This document shows positions 50,809 to 58,620 of a stretch of 64,000 nucleotides of DNA, in pieces (within the stretch, counting starts at the first letter, position 1; each line of letters starts with the position of its first letter). Under the pieces are notes generated by a model that was not told where the DNA came from, ran no database searches, and was given only the letters and a program-made list of their open reading frames with translations. A program made the position numbers and the translations under genes. The DNA comes from Verrucomicrobiota bacterium (GTDB taxonomy: Bacteria; Verrucomicrobiota; Verrucomicrobiia; Opitutales; Opitutaceae), in NCBI GenBank assembly GCA_023416735.1, contig JAEZGX010000012.1, forward strand, positions 290,386 to 354,385. Reading direction: 5' to 3'.

Positions 50809-51789
50809 TCACCCCTTCAACTTCGTTCCTCCGTCAGGCTCGTTCTTCGCTTTGTTCCGCGGATGAAACTTCGCGTGATGATCCAGCAGCCGCTGCGGCT
50901 CCACCGCCGTGTAGATCTGCGTCGTCGCGATGCTCGCATGCCCCAGCATTTCTTGAATCGCCCGTAAATCCGCTCCGCCCGTCAACAGATGCGTCGCAAA
51001 CGAATGCCGCAGTCCGTGCGGTTTCACGTTCTTCGTGATGCCTGCGCGCTTCGCGTATTTCTTCACGATCATCCACAGCGCCACCCGCGATAACGCTGCG
51101 CCGTTCTTGTTCAGAAAAAGTTGGCTCCCCGTTTTCGTCCGCACGAAATGCGCCCGCCCCGCCGCCATATAAGTCGCGAGCGCCGCCGCCGCCTTTCCTC
51201 CCACCGGCACCACGCGCTCTTTCGAACCTTTGCCAAACACCCGCACGAATCCGTGCTCGAGATCCACTTGCTGCAAGGTCAACGCCGCCAACTCCGACAC
51301 CCGCAGCCCGCTCGAATAAAACAACTCCAGCATCGCTCGATCGCGTAGCGCCGGCGCGTCGCCTCCCTCCGCCGCCGCCAGCAACCGCCCAATCTCCTCC
51401 TCCGTCAGCGTCCCGGGAATCCGCTGCGCTTTCTTCGGGCCGTTCAACAGCGCCGTGAAGTCGTCGTCGCGAATTTTCTCCCGCACCAGGTAATGCGCGA
51501 GGCTCCGCAGCGCGCTCAACTTCCGCGCCAGGCTCGCGATTTCGTAATCTCCCGCGCTCAGCGCATGGATCCACTCCGCCGCCTGCGCGCCGCTCAGCGT
51601 TTTCCATCCGCTCGCGCCGCGATGCGCAAAAAATTCCGCCGCCTGATCCAGATCGCGCCGATAGCTCGCGATCGTGTTCTTCGCCAAACCTTGTTCGAGG
51701 CTGATGTAGCCGAGAAACGCTTCGATGTCGTTCGCGAACGCCGCCGGCGCCCGGCTCGCATCAATCGCGCGCGCCCGCGGCGCCTTCAT
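50809..51789 (-). CDS. xerD: XerC/XerD-type tyrosine recombinase
   Basis: This 326-residue protein has the usual two-domain layout: a SAM-like core-binding part (FLGYISLEQGLAKNTIASYRRDL) and a catalytic domain with the RKHRH(W)Y set visible: Arg in SSGLRVSELAAL, Lys in GKGSKERVVP, His and Arg in HGLRHSFATHLL, His in LGHASIATTQIYT and the tyrosine nucleophile in QIYT. It resolves chromosome dimers at dif with its partner. Close packing with infA (9 bases) indicates a chromosomal housekeeping gene rather than an integrase of a mobile element; XerC or XerD cannot be told apart with certainty. Confidence 0.88.
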   Translation of the reverse strand: MKAPRARAIDASRAPAAFANDIEAFLGYISLEQGLAKNTIASYRRDLDQAAEFFAHRGASGWKTLSGAQAAEWIHALSAGDYEIASLARKLSALRSLAHYLVREKIRDDDFTALLNGPKKAQRIPGTLTEEEIGRLLAAAEGGDAPALRDRAMLELFYSSGLRVSELAALTLQQVDLEHGFVRVFGKGSKERVVPVGGKAAAALATYMAAGRAHFVRTKTGSQLFLNKNGAALSRVALWMIVKKYAKRAGITKNVKPHGLRHSFATHLLTGGADLRAIQEMLGHASIATTQIYTAVEPQRLLDHHAKFHPRNKAKNEPDGGTKLKG

Positions 51790-51798
51790 GTCCTCACC

Positions 51799-52059
51799 TC
51801 AAAACCGCCGGCGCGGCGGCGGCGTGTAGTTCGGATTCGACTCCTTCATGCGGAAGGTAATCCGCGCCTTCTCCAGATCGTAGGGACTCATTTCCATTCT
51901 CACCGTGTCCCCTGCGGCGATCTTGATGAAATTCTTGCGCAGCTTCCCCGAGATGTGCGCGAGCACCACGTGCCCGTTGGAGAGCTGCACCTTGAACATC
52001 GTTCCCGGAAGCACCGCCACCACCTTGCCCTCAACTTCGATCGAATTACCGTCGGCCAT
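51799..52059 (-). CDS. infA: Translation initiation factor IF-1 with C-terminal extension
   Basis: This is an 86-residue protein; the start at 52059 (MADGNSIEVEGKVV) aligns with the known N-terminus. The OB fold is intact: LPGTMFKVQLSNGHVVLAHI, SGKLRKNFIKIAAGDTVRME and MSPYDLEKARITFR. IF-1 occupies the A site during initiation. Most IF-1 proteins stop at about residue 72; here a tail MKESNPNYTPPPRRRF adds about 15 residues, basic and proline-rich, that could contact rRNA. It starts a short unit with xerD and the PQQ-propeller gene. The 140 bases upstream, shared with divergent tadA, hold a lone TATGAT (minus, 52098-52103) with no good -35. Confidence 0.93.
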   Translation of the reverse strand: MADGNSIEVEGKVVAVLPGTMFKVQLSNGHVVLAHISGKLRKNFIKIAAGDTVRMEMSPYDLEKARITFRMKESNPNYTPPPRRRF

Positions 52060-52199
52060 ATTAGTTGCGAACGAAGGTCGTTCCCTCAATGACGTGAATC
52101 ATAGGTGATGTGCAGGTATGAGGGCCCCTTGTAAGGCGAAAACGCCGACCCTAGGCAAGGCTTTACCTCGCTCGCTCCGCCCTCTCCAATCCGCCCCAA

Positions 52200-52730
52200 A
52201 TGGCCGACACGCCTCCGCCTCCTTGCCCGTTCGAAAAGCGTTTCCCTTCGCAACTGGTCCGTGATGACGTGTTCTTCATGAGCCTGGCCTACAACCAGGC
52301 CATCGACGCGTGGCGCCGGGACGAAGTCCCCATCGGCGCCGTCATCGAAATCGGCGGCGAAATCGTCGGTGCCGCCCACAACACCGTCGAATCCGCCCAC
52401 GATCCCACGGCCCACGCCGAGATGCTCGCGATCACCCAGGCCGCCGCGAAGCTCGGCGACTGGCGCCTTGAGGGCGCGACCGTTTACGTCACCAAGGAGC
52501 CCTGCCCGATGTGCTCCGGCGCCATGCTGATGTCCCGCGTCAAACGCGTCTGTTATGCCGTCCCCGACCCCAAGATGGGCTGCCTCGGCGGCGCCACCAA
52601 CCTCAACGATCTCCCTCGCGTCAACCACCACGTCGAGCTCACGCGCGGCGGCGTCCTCGAGTCCGAATGCCTCGAACTCCTGCAAACCTTTTTCCGCCTC
52701 AAGCGGCGCGAAGACGACCCCGCGACATAA
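52200..52730 (+). CDS. tadA: tRNA-specific adenosine-34 deaminase
   Basis: This 176-residue protein shows the cytidine-deaminase fold zinc sites TAHAEMLAI (with the proton-shuttling glutamate) and EPCPMCSGAMLMSRV. Its remaining features are those of TadA: IGAVIEIGGEIVGAAHN, LGDWRLEGATVYVT, YAVPDPKMGCLGGATNL. It makes inosine at the wobble base of tRNA-Arg(ACG). It begins with about 20 extra residues before the family core. It diverges from infA and is followed by the superoxide dismutase gene 80 bases later. Confidence 0.92.
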   Translation: MADTPPPPCPFEKRFPSQLVRDDVFFMSLAYNQAIDAWRRDEVPIGAVIEIGGEIVGAAHNTVESAHDPTAHAEMLAITQAAAKLGDWRLEGATVYVTKEPCPMCSGAMLMSRVKRVCYAVPDPKMGCLGGATNLNDLPRVNHHVELTRGGVLESECLELLQTFFRLKRREDDPAT

Positions 52731-52810
52731 ATCCGCACCGCCAGTTGACGGAGCCGCCGCCTCCACCCACCTTTGCACCTTTCCCTACAACCAGTAACCC
52801 AACAACCATC

Positions 52811-53440
52811 ATGGCTTACGAACTTCCGAAATTGCCTTACGCCTACGACGCTCTCGCGCCGCACATCGATGCGAAAACGATGGAAATCCATCACACCAAG
52901 CATCACCAGGCCTACATCACCAACGCCAACAACGCGCTGAAGGATCACGGCGATCTCGCCAACCAGGACGTCGACACGCTCATCAAGGATCTCAGCAAAG
53001 TTCCCGAGGGCATCCGCGGCGCCATCCGCAACAACGCCGGCGGTCACTCCAACCACTCGTTCTTCTGGAAGATCCTCGGTCCCGGCAAGGGCGGCGCTCC
53101 GAAGGGCCAACTCGCCGCTGCAATCGACGCCGAACTCGGCGGCTTCGCCAAATTCAAGGAAGACTTCGCCAAGGCCGCCGCCACCCGTTTCGGCTCCGGC
53201 TGGGCTTGGCTCGTCGTCGGTGCCGACGGCAAACTCGCGGTCGGTTCAACCGCCAACCAGGACAGCCCCCTCATGGGCAAGGCCGTCGCCGGCTTCGAAG
53301 GCAAACCCGTCATCGGTCTCGATGTGTGGGAGCACGCCTACTACCTGAACTACCAAAATCGTCGCCCCGACTACATCACCGCATTCTGGAATGTCGTCGA
53401 TTGGGACGCCGCCGAGGCGAACTACACGGCCGCGAAGTAA
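52811..53440 (+). CDS. sodA: Superoxide dismutase, Mn/Fe type (Mn-like)
   Basis: This 209-residue protein starts at the ATG at 52811 (MAYELPKLPYAYDALAPHID). Metal ligands are in EIHHTKHHQAY, NNAGGHSNHSFFW and DVWEHAYYLNYQNRRPDY. The stretch GSTANQDSPLM, with glutamine in the C-terminal domain, points to the manganese form or a cambialistic enzyme rather than strict iron. It removes superoxide in the cytoplasm. The frame is open upstream into tadA but that is not used. A strong terminator follows, so it forms its own transcript end. Confidence 0.95.
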   Translation: MAYELPKLPYAYDALAPHIDAKTMEIHHTKHHQAYITNANNALKDHGDLANQDVDTLIKDLSKVPEGIRGAIRNNAGGHSNHSFFWKILGPGKGGAPKGQLAAAIDAELGGFAKFKEDFAKAAATRFGSGWAWLVVGADGKLAVGSTANQDSPLMGKAVAGFEGKPVIGLDVWEHAYYLNYQNRRPDYITAFWNVVDWDAAEANYTAAK

Positions 53441-53457
53441 AATCCTCCGCTCAATCG

Positions 53458-53484
53458 AGCCCGGCGTTCCCGCCGGGCTTTTTT
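53458..53484 (+). terminator. Rho-independent terminator after the superoxide dismutase gene
   Basis: The 9-base arms AGCCCGGCG and CGCCGGGCT pair perfectly around TTCC, followed by a T-run. It lies 18 bases after the sodA stop and separates it from the convergent tolB gene. Confidence 0.92.
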
Positions 53485-53537
53485 GTTGATGGGCGCGGCT
53501 ACTTTGCCAGCAACCCGCGCTCAGTGAGCCTTGCGTC

Positions 53538-54719
53538 TCAGAGTTTCAACACGCTCGCTTGCAACACCGCGCCGGCGGACGTCGGGCTGATCGGCACGCT
53601 CTTCCCCGTCTCCGTATCGAGGATACACAAGCGGCTCGTGGTCGCCGTCCGCGCCGTATAAACGAGATGCCGGCCATCCGCCAGCCAGCAGGGTTCGATG
53701 CCGTCAAACGGCGCCTTCGACACCTGCACGCCTTTGCGGGTCGATAGATCCAACACGCCAATCTGGAAATTCCGCCCGACGCGCATCGTGAACGCGATCT
53801 TGTTGGGATTGGCGGTGCTCCAATCCGGCTCCGCACAATAATTACTGACGCCCGATGTCACCCGTGTCGCCTGCCCGCCCGCGGCCGACATCACATAAAG
53901 CTGCGGCCCCGGCTCCATCGCGAAAACGATGCGCGATCCATCCGGGGAGAAACTCGGCGACGATTTCACCGCGTCCGAACGCGTCTTCCGCGAAATCTGC
54001 CGCCCCTGCGCATTCGCCACGTAAATCTCCGGCGTGCCTTCGCCCGTCAGCACCATCGCCACTTGCTGCCCGTTCGGACTAAACCGCGCTCCCGTGTTGG
54101 TCCCTTTCACACTCACGAACGACGTGCGCTGATACGTCCCGACATCGATCTGATAAATATCCGGGAACCCCGACCGCAGATAACTCGTGTAAATAATCCG
54201 GCGTCCATCCGGCGACCAACGCGGCGTCAACGCATGCGTGTTATCCTGCGTGATCTGCCGGAATCCGCCGAAGAAGAGGTCCGCGGTATAAACTTCCTTC
54301 TTCCCCGTGCGCTGTCCGATGAACGCGATCTGCGACGCAAAGAAACCTTTCAACCCGAGCCCGTTCGTCCGCTCCACCGCGATGTCCGCCGCCTTCAGCA
54401 AGGCGTGGCGCGCATTTCTCCCGGTCGCCACTTCCGACGCCACCACGGCCCCGCCGCGCGTGATGTCCACGCGCACCTGATTCGTGCCCGCCAGCGAAAA
54501 CTTGATGTCGAATGCATGACCGCTCGCCGCCAAACGATAACGGCCATGAGCGCCAAACGCCTGGCGCGCCAGTTGGTCGAGTTCGGCATTGTTGGCCGAC
54601 ACGCGAATCGGCACGGTGTTTTTTTCGGCCACCACGTCGACGCGACCGATCTCGCCTTGCGCGAGACCAACGGACACGAACGCGGTGAGAAACAAAGTGA
54701 GTCGGAGAAAATTTTGCAT
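53538..54719 (-). CDS. tolB: TolB-type periplasmic beta-propeller protein
   Basis: This is a 393-residue protein. The start at 54719 gives a signal peptide (MQNFLRLTLFLTAFVSVGLAQ). Residues 22-130 resemble the N-terminal TolB domain; propeller repeats follow, with WSPDGRRIIYTSYLRSGFPDIY, FSPNGQQVAMVLTGEGTPEIYV, FSPDGSRIVFAMEPGPQLYV and LADGRHLVYTARTA. In Gram-negatives TolB works with Pal in the Tol envelope system. Pal, TolA and TolQR are not in the window, so the Tol role is inferred from similarity alone; the protein may instead be a stand-alone propeller. It is divergent from the Mrp gene. Confidence 0.83.
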   Translation of the reverse strand: MQNFLRLTLFLTAFVSVGLAQGEIGRVDVVAEKNTVPIRVSANNAELDQLARQAFGAHGRYRLAASGHAFDIKFSLAGTNQVRVDITRGGAVVASEVATGRNARHALLKAADIAVERTNGLGLKGFFASQIAFIGQRTGKKEVYTADLFFGGFRQITQDNTHALTPRWSPDGRRIIYTSYLRSGFPDIYQIDVGTYQRTSFVSVKGTNTGARFSPNGQQVAMVLTGEGTPEIYVANAQGRQISRKTRSDAVKSSPSFSPDGSRIVFAMEPGPQLYVMSAAGGQATRVTSGVSNYCAEPDWSTANPNKIAFTMRVGRNFQIGVLDLSTRKGVQVSKAPFDGIEPCWLADGRHLVYTARTATTSRLCILDTETGKSVPISPTSAGAVLQASVLKL

Positions 54720-54823
54720 GGTGGAGAACACGGGTTTGATTGGCTCACGAGGGAGCGCGGTGGGCATTTCTATTTACACCCGCTCCGGGCATAACAACTA
54801 ATTTCCTCCGCATTTTTTCCGCT

Positions 54824-55921
54824 GTGAGTCCCGACGAAATCAAAGAGCATCTCAAGCAGGTCAAATATCCCGGCTTCAGCCGTGACATCGTTTCGTTCGG
54901 GCTCGTGCGCTCGGCGGGCATTGTCGACGGGGTTGCGAAGGTCTCGCTCGCGCTCACCACGAGCGACCCGAAGATCCCGCTGCACCTCAAACGCGAGGTC
55001 GACGCCTGCCTGCGCGTCATCCCGGGAGTGAAGGAAACGATCGTCGATGTCGCGGTTACCCCCGCCAAGACGCCCGCCCCCGCCGGCACCGCTGGGGGAA
55101 ATCTCGGCGGCAATGCTGGCGCACCCAAAACCATCCAACACGCCATCGCGATCGGTTCCGGCAAAGGGGGCGTCGGCAAAAGCACGTTCGCCGTCAATCT
55201 CGCCTGCGCCCTCGCGCAACTGCTCGAATCGCAGGGCCGCCCGGGTCGCGTGGGCCTGATGGATTGCGACATCTACGGTCCCAGCGTTCCGCTCATGATG
55301 GGCCTCGACGGCCGGCCCGAGGTCGAGGGCGAAGGCGCATCCGCCATGCTGATACCGATGGAGCGCCATGGCGTGAAGGTCATGAGCATGGGCTTTCTCG
55401 TCGACGACAACACACCCGTCGTCTGGCGCGGCCCCATGATCATGAAGACGGTGCAACAGTTCGTCCAAAACGTGAAATGGGGCGAGCTCGACGTGCTTCT
55501 TGTCGACCTCCCGCCCGGCACCGGCGACGCTCAACTCTCGCTCGTTCAAACCCTCCCGCTCGATGGAGCAGTCATCGTCACGACGCCGCAGCCCGCCGCC
55601 ACCAATGTCGCGCGCAAGGGCGGCCTCATGTTTCAAAAGGTCAATGTCCCGCTCCTCGGCGTCGCCGAAAACATGAGCTACTTCGTCGATCCCACCGGAA
55701 CGAAGCACGCGCTCTTTGGCAGCGGCGGCGGTATCGTCGCCGCGGAACGTCTCGGGACGTCGCTTCTTGGTCAGGTGCCGTTGATTTCCGACATCCGTGA
55801 AGGCGGCGACTCCGGGCTGCCGATCGTGGTTAAATCGCCTGACAGTCAGGCAGCACGCACCTTCCGTGAGATCGCCGACACGCTGCTTTCTCGTCTTACA
55901 CCTCCTACGCGCGGGGCCTAG
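54824..55921 (+). CDS. Mrp/ApbC (Nbp35-type) ATPase lacking the C-terminal CxxC
   Basis: This 365-residue protein is read from the GTG at 54824 (SPDEIKEHLKQVKYPGFSRD), the usual start of the MIP18-like N-terminal domain (residues 1-80). A Gly/Pro-rich linker leads to the P-loop GSGKGGVGKSTFAVNLACAL (residues 111-130), LMDCDIYGPSVPLMMG, VDLPPGTGDAQLSL and VTTPQPAATNVARKG. Fe-S carrier members have a CxxC following ENMSYF; here the stretch reads AENMSYFVDPTGTKHALFG (281-299), without cysteine. The P-loop is intact, so ATP binding is likely, but the standard iron-sulfur bridging by two subunits is not possible with this motif missing. Confidence 0.9.
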   Translation: MSPDEIKEHLKQVKYPGFSRDIVSFGLVRSAGIVDGVAKVSLALTTSDPKIPLHLKREVDACLRVIPGVKETIVDVAVTPAKTPAPAGTAGGNLGGNAGAPKTIQHAIAIGSGKGGVGKSTFAVNLACALAQLLESQGRPGRVGLMDCDIYGPSVPLMMGLDGRPEVEGEGASAMLIPMERHGVKVMSMGFLVDDNTPVVWRGPMIMKTVQQFVQNVKWGELDVLLVDLPPGTGDAQLSLVQTLPLDGAVIVTTPQPAATNVARKGGLMFQKVNVPLLGVAENMSYFVDPTGTKHALFGSGGGIVAAERLGTSLLGQVPLISDIREGGDSGLPIVVKSPDSQAARTFREIADTLLSRLTPPTRGA

Positions 55922-56041
55922 TGGTAAACCTTCCATGAACATAGGATCGCTCCCCTTCCGTTCTCTGTCGGAATGGTAACATTGCGGGCATTGACACCTG
56001 TGACCGCCTCGCTCTCATTTTCTTCCGCGCAGCCTTGCCGA

Positions 56042-56341
56042 ATGACTTCTCCTGCACCAGAGCCAGCGACGAGCCGTGATTTTGTGAAGCAATCCAGTCT
56101 CTACCAAGAGTTCTTGGCTGAGCGTGAAGAGATCCTGAAACACAAGTGGCTGGAATCCGAGCGATTGGGCTACGACATCGGCTTCGAGCGCGCATTGCTG
56201 GATTGGATACGAAAACATCGCGAGGGTTGGCGCGCCGCTCGTCGGCAACAGCAACACCAACAGCCTCCTCCGCCGTCGGCGGTCCCCAGCAGCGGTTCGA
56301 GCGTTCCCTTCACGCCACCGCCACAAAAGAAAACGGGCTGA
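56042..56341 (+). CDS. Small conserved-looking soluble protein of unknown function
   Basis: This 99-residue protein starts at the ATG at 56042. Its middle is helical and looks conserved in character: SLYQEFLAEREEILKHKWLE, SERLGYDIGFERALLDWI, RKHREGWRAARRQQQ. The C-terminal third is low-complexity Gln/Pro/Ser. The HKWxxSExxGxDxGFExA pattern resembles a motif I associate with short helical proteins and part of DUF4032, but I cannot fix the family. It is convergent with rpmG across a bidirectional terminator and lies 120 bases after the Mrp gene. Confidence 0.6.
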   Translation: MTSPAPEPATSRDFVKQSSLYQEFLAEREEILKHKWLESERLGYDIGFERALLDWIRKHREGWRAARRQQQHQQPPPPSAVPSSGSSVPFTPPPQKKTG

Positions 56342-56364
56342 CGATCCCGTCATCCAGACAGCAA

Positions 56365-56388
56365 AAAGCCGGGCATTCGCCCGGCTTT
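56365..56388. terminator. Bidirectional terminator between the small gene and rpmG
   Basis: The 10-base arms AAAGCCGGGC (56365-56374) and GCCCGGCTTT (56379-56388) pair perfectly around ATTC. Because the outer ends are A-rich on one side and T-rich on the other, it can serve both convergent genes, though the T-tract is short on each strand. Confidence 0.75.
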
Positions 56389-56434
56389 GCTGTTCTTACG
56401 GGGGCGAAATCGCCGCCCAAAGCTGGAAATCCGT

Positions 56435-56599
56435 TTACTTGATCTCTTTGTGCACCGTGTGGCGCTTCAAGTGCGGGTTGTATTTCTTCTTCTCGATGCG
56501 CTCCGTAACAGTCTTCTTGTTACGATAGGTGAGATAACGGGAGGCCGGCTTGCCCTCTTTCTTGGCTTCGGTGCACTCCAAGGTGACGAGTTCTTGCAT
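56435..56599 (-). CDS. rpmG: Large ribosomal subunit protein bL33 (cysteine-poor form)
   Basis: Translation of the minus strand from the ATG at 56599 to TAA gives 54 residues with typical bL33 features: QELVTLECTEAKKEGKPASR, YLTYRNKKTVTERIEKKKY and NPHLKRHTVHKEIK. Only one cysteine is left, so it is a zinc-independent (C-minus) form rather than the two-CxxC form. It is a small 50S protein near the E site. It lies between the bidirectional terminator and the EIIA/diadenylate-cyclase gene. Confidence 0.93.
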   Translation of the reverse strand: MQELVTLECTEAKKEGKPASRYLTYRNKKTVTERIEKKKYNPHLKRHTVHKEIK

Positions 56600-56687
56600 G
56601 GTGGTAAATGGATTGAAGGGTCAGAGCAAACGCCCGGCCCCGCCCGGCGCAATCCCAAAGTAGATCGCGCTTCGCCCTCCCCCGACT

Positions 56688-58028
56688 TCAACGCCGCTTT
56701 TCCATCAACGGCAGCATCACTCCGCGCCGAAACAACGTCACCTGGCCCGTGCTCGACGATACCACGATCGAAATGCATTTCGTCGCCACGCTCACCGCCG
56801 CCGCCGCCGCATGACGGCTCCCCAACCCGCTCGGAAGCGAGAAATCGTTATCCCCGGCTTGTATCAGGCTCCCCGCCGATTCGACGACCCCGTCACCACG
56901 GATGATGAACGCGCCATCGATGGACGAGAACTCCTTCACCGTCTCGTCCATGAAGGGATTCAGGATGTTGCGATCCTCTTCCTTGTAACCAAAAAATGGA
57001 TTCAAGACGAGCGGCTTGGTCAGCTTCTCGACGCGATTATTGTCCCCGAGCACGAAAAGACATCCCACCGGTCTCCCTTCGCGCCCTTCCACCGCCAGCT
57101 CCGTCGCCACGGCGATCACCCGCTCCAAGACTTCCGGCTTCACGTCCTCCGGCAACAGATCGTTCTGCCCCGTCAGCAGCGTCTGAAATTCCCGCTCGAT
57201 GTCGACGACCGTGAGCGTGTCGAACTGATTGCTGCCCGTCATCCCGCCGATGCAGCACACGCGATCTGTAAACGCGATCACTCCACGCGTGACCGCCACC
57301 AAAATCGCGCTGCGCAACTGCGCCATTCGCTGGTTCGAAAACGACCGCACTTGGATCGTCTCATCGAACTCTTCCTGGTCCTCGCTGCCTTCCACCGGAT
57401 TTCGCGTGACCAAGATCGTTTTCAACTTCGACGGCATCATCTTCGCCTCGATGCCGCCGACGAAGGTATCGCCAAACACCAGCAGCGCCCGGCAGTTCGC
57501 GCCTTTCGCCACCCGCTCGGCCTCGCGAAACATCAACTTGTTGACGCGATTCTGCTGCGCCTGCACCGGCCGAATCCCCCCGAACCCGCCGACCAATTGC
57601 TCGTGCAACGCATCGAGATCCGGCGCGTTCACCAGCCCGTCGACGAGTTCCGGCTCCTTCACCTGCCGCGCGATCGACGCCAACACCTGCAGGTAATCGC
57701 GCGCATTCTCGCCCGCGATCAGCATCATGATCAACCGCACCCGCTCTTCCGCGAGGGCGCCGTCATGCTTGATTCCCGCCCGGCTGCGGCCAATTGCCAG
57801 AATGTAGCGGCGACGCATCTTCACCCGCACGTGCGGCAAAGCGACGCCCAACCCGAGATACGTCGTCATCGTGCTCTCGCGCGCGAGCAGCCCTTTCAAC
57901 AACGCATCCGCCTTCAGATCGGGAAACTGCTTCACACACGCCGCGAGCAGCTCCTGCAGCGCTCCTTCGAGGTCGAGGCTGTGCAGATCGATGATGCGGC
58001 TGCGCGCGATGATCTTATCGAGCCGCAT
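56688..58028 (-). CDS. EIIA-like / pyruvate-kinase-C-like / diadenylate-cyclase (DisA_N) fusion protein
   Basis: This 446-residue protein seems to join three parts. Residues 1-150 match a PtsN-type EIIA domain with the phosphorylatable histidine H66 in GLGVALPHVRV. Residues about 160-285 resemble the pyruvate-kinase C-terminal-type domain found in CdaZ-like proteins (ANCRALLVFGDTFVGGIEAK, KTILVTRNP, GVIAFTDRVCCIGGMTGSN). Residues about 300-446 look like a DisA_N diadenylate-cyclase domain: SSIDGAFIIRGDGVVESAG gives the DGA motif (371-373), while the RHR motif appears as SRHAAAAAVS (RHA, 405-407). If active it would make cyclic di-AMP from ATP under control of PTS phosphorylation. The changed RHR leaves activity in doubt. 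Confidence 0.75.
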   Translation of the reverse strand: MRLDKIIARSRIIDLHSLDLEGALQELLAACVKQFPDLKADALLKGLLARESTMTTYLGLGVALPHVRVKMRRRYILAIGRSRAGIKHDGALAEERVRLIMMLIAGENARDYLQVLASIARQVKEPELVDGLVNAPDLDALHEQLVGGFGGIRPVQAQQNRVNKLMFREAERVAKGANCRALLVFGDTFVGGIEAKMMPSKLKTILVTRNPVEGSEDQEEFDETIQVRSFSNQRMAQLRSAILVAVTRGVIAFTDRVCCIGGMTGSNQFDTLTVVDIEREFQTLLTGQNDLLPEDVKPEVLERVIAVATELAVEGREGRPVGCLFVLGDNNRVEKLTKPLVLNPFFGYKEEDRNILNPFMDETVKEFSSIDGAFIIRGDGVVESAGSLIQAGDNDFSLPSGLGSRHAAAAAVSVATKCISIVVSSSTGQVTLFRRGVMLPLMEKRR

Positions 58029-58152
58029 CGGTTAGAAATCCCAGCTCTCCACGTTCAAACGCCCGATCACTCTCAGGTTGGCCAGGGTGCGAGGCACTTG
58101 CGACGAGATTCGGACGTTTGGCGTTTGTAATTTCCCGCGCCGCGCAGGGGCT

Positions 58153-58527
58153 TCAGCGCTCCCACTCCAGCGCACCTTTCTTGATCTCGTAAAACAAGCC
58201 CAGCACCAGCACGCCGAGGAAGAACAAGACCGGACCGAGAATCGCGATCTGGTTCGCGAGAAACTCGCGGTAGATGAACGTCCACGGCACGAGAATCACG
58301 ATCTCGAGATCGAACAACATGAACAGCAGCGCCGTCACATAGAACTTCACCGAGAAACGCGTGTGGACCGCTCCTTCCGAAGGAACGCCGCACTCATACG
58401 CCGAATCCTTGATCTTCGATCCCTTCGCGCGCTGGCCAAAAAAATGGCTCGCGCCGATCACCGCCCCGGTAATTCCGGCCGCGAGTAACACTTGAATCAG
58501 GAAAGGGAAATAAGCAGCAGCGCCCAT
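58153..58527 (-). CDS. nuoA: NADH-quinone oxidoreductase subunit A
   Basis: This 124-residue protein has three membrane helices: FPFLIQVLLAAGITGAVIGA, FYVTALLFMLFDLEIVILVPW and LGPVLFFLGVLVLGLFYEI. The first loop carries the NuoA signature KDSAYECGVPSEGAVHTRFSV. It helps anchor the hydrophilic arm of complex I. No nuoB or other Nuo gene is adjacent: upstream is the DUF362 gene and downstream the cyclase fusion, so nuoA stands alone here, away from a full nuo operon. Confidence 0.92.
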   Translation of the reverse strand: MGAAAYFPFLIQVLLAAGITGAVIGASHFFGQRAKGSKIKDSAYECGVPSEGAVHTRFSVKFYVTALLFMLFDLEIVILVPWTFIYREFLANQIAILGPVLFFLGVLVLGLFYEIKKGALEWER

Positions 58528-58620
58528 CGCGTTCGAAATTGGGCGCAGCTAGGCCCGCGAGACAAGTGGGAAAGTTGCTTTCCTTTGCGCCTTTCCGCCG
58601 ACCCGCTTCCCACCGTCCGA

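Noticed and set aside
50809..51789. Phage or integron integrase
   Set aside because: The tyrosine recombinase is packed with infA, shows XerC/D size and motifs, and no attachment site, tRNA or phage gene is near.
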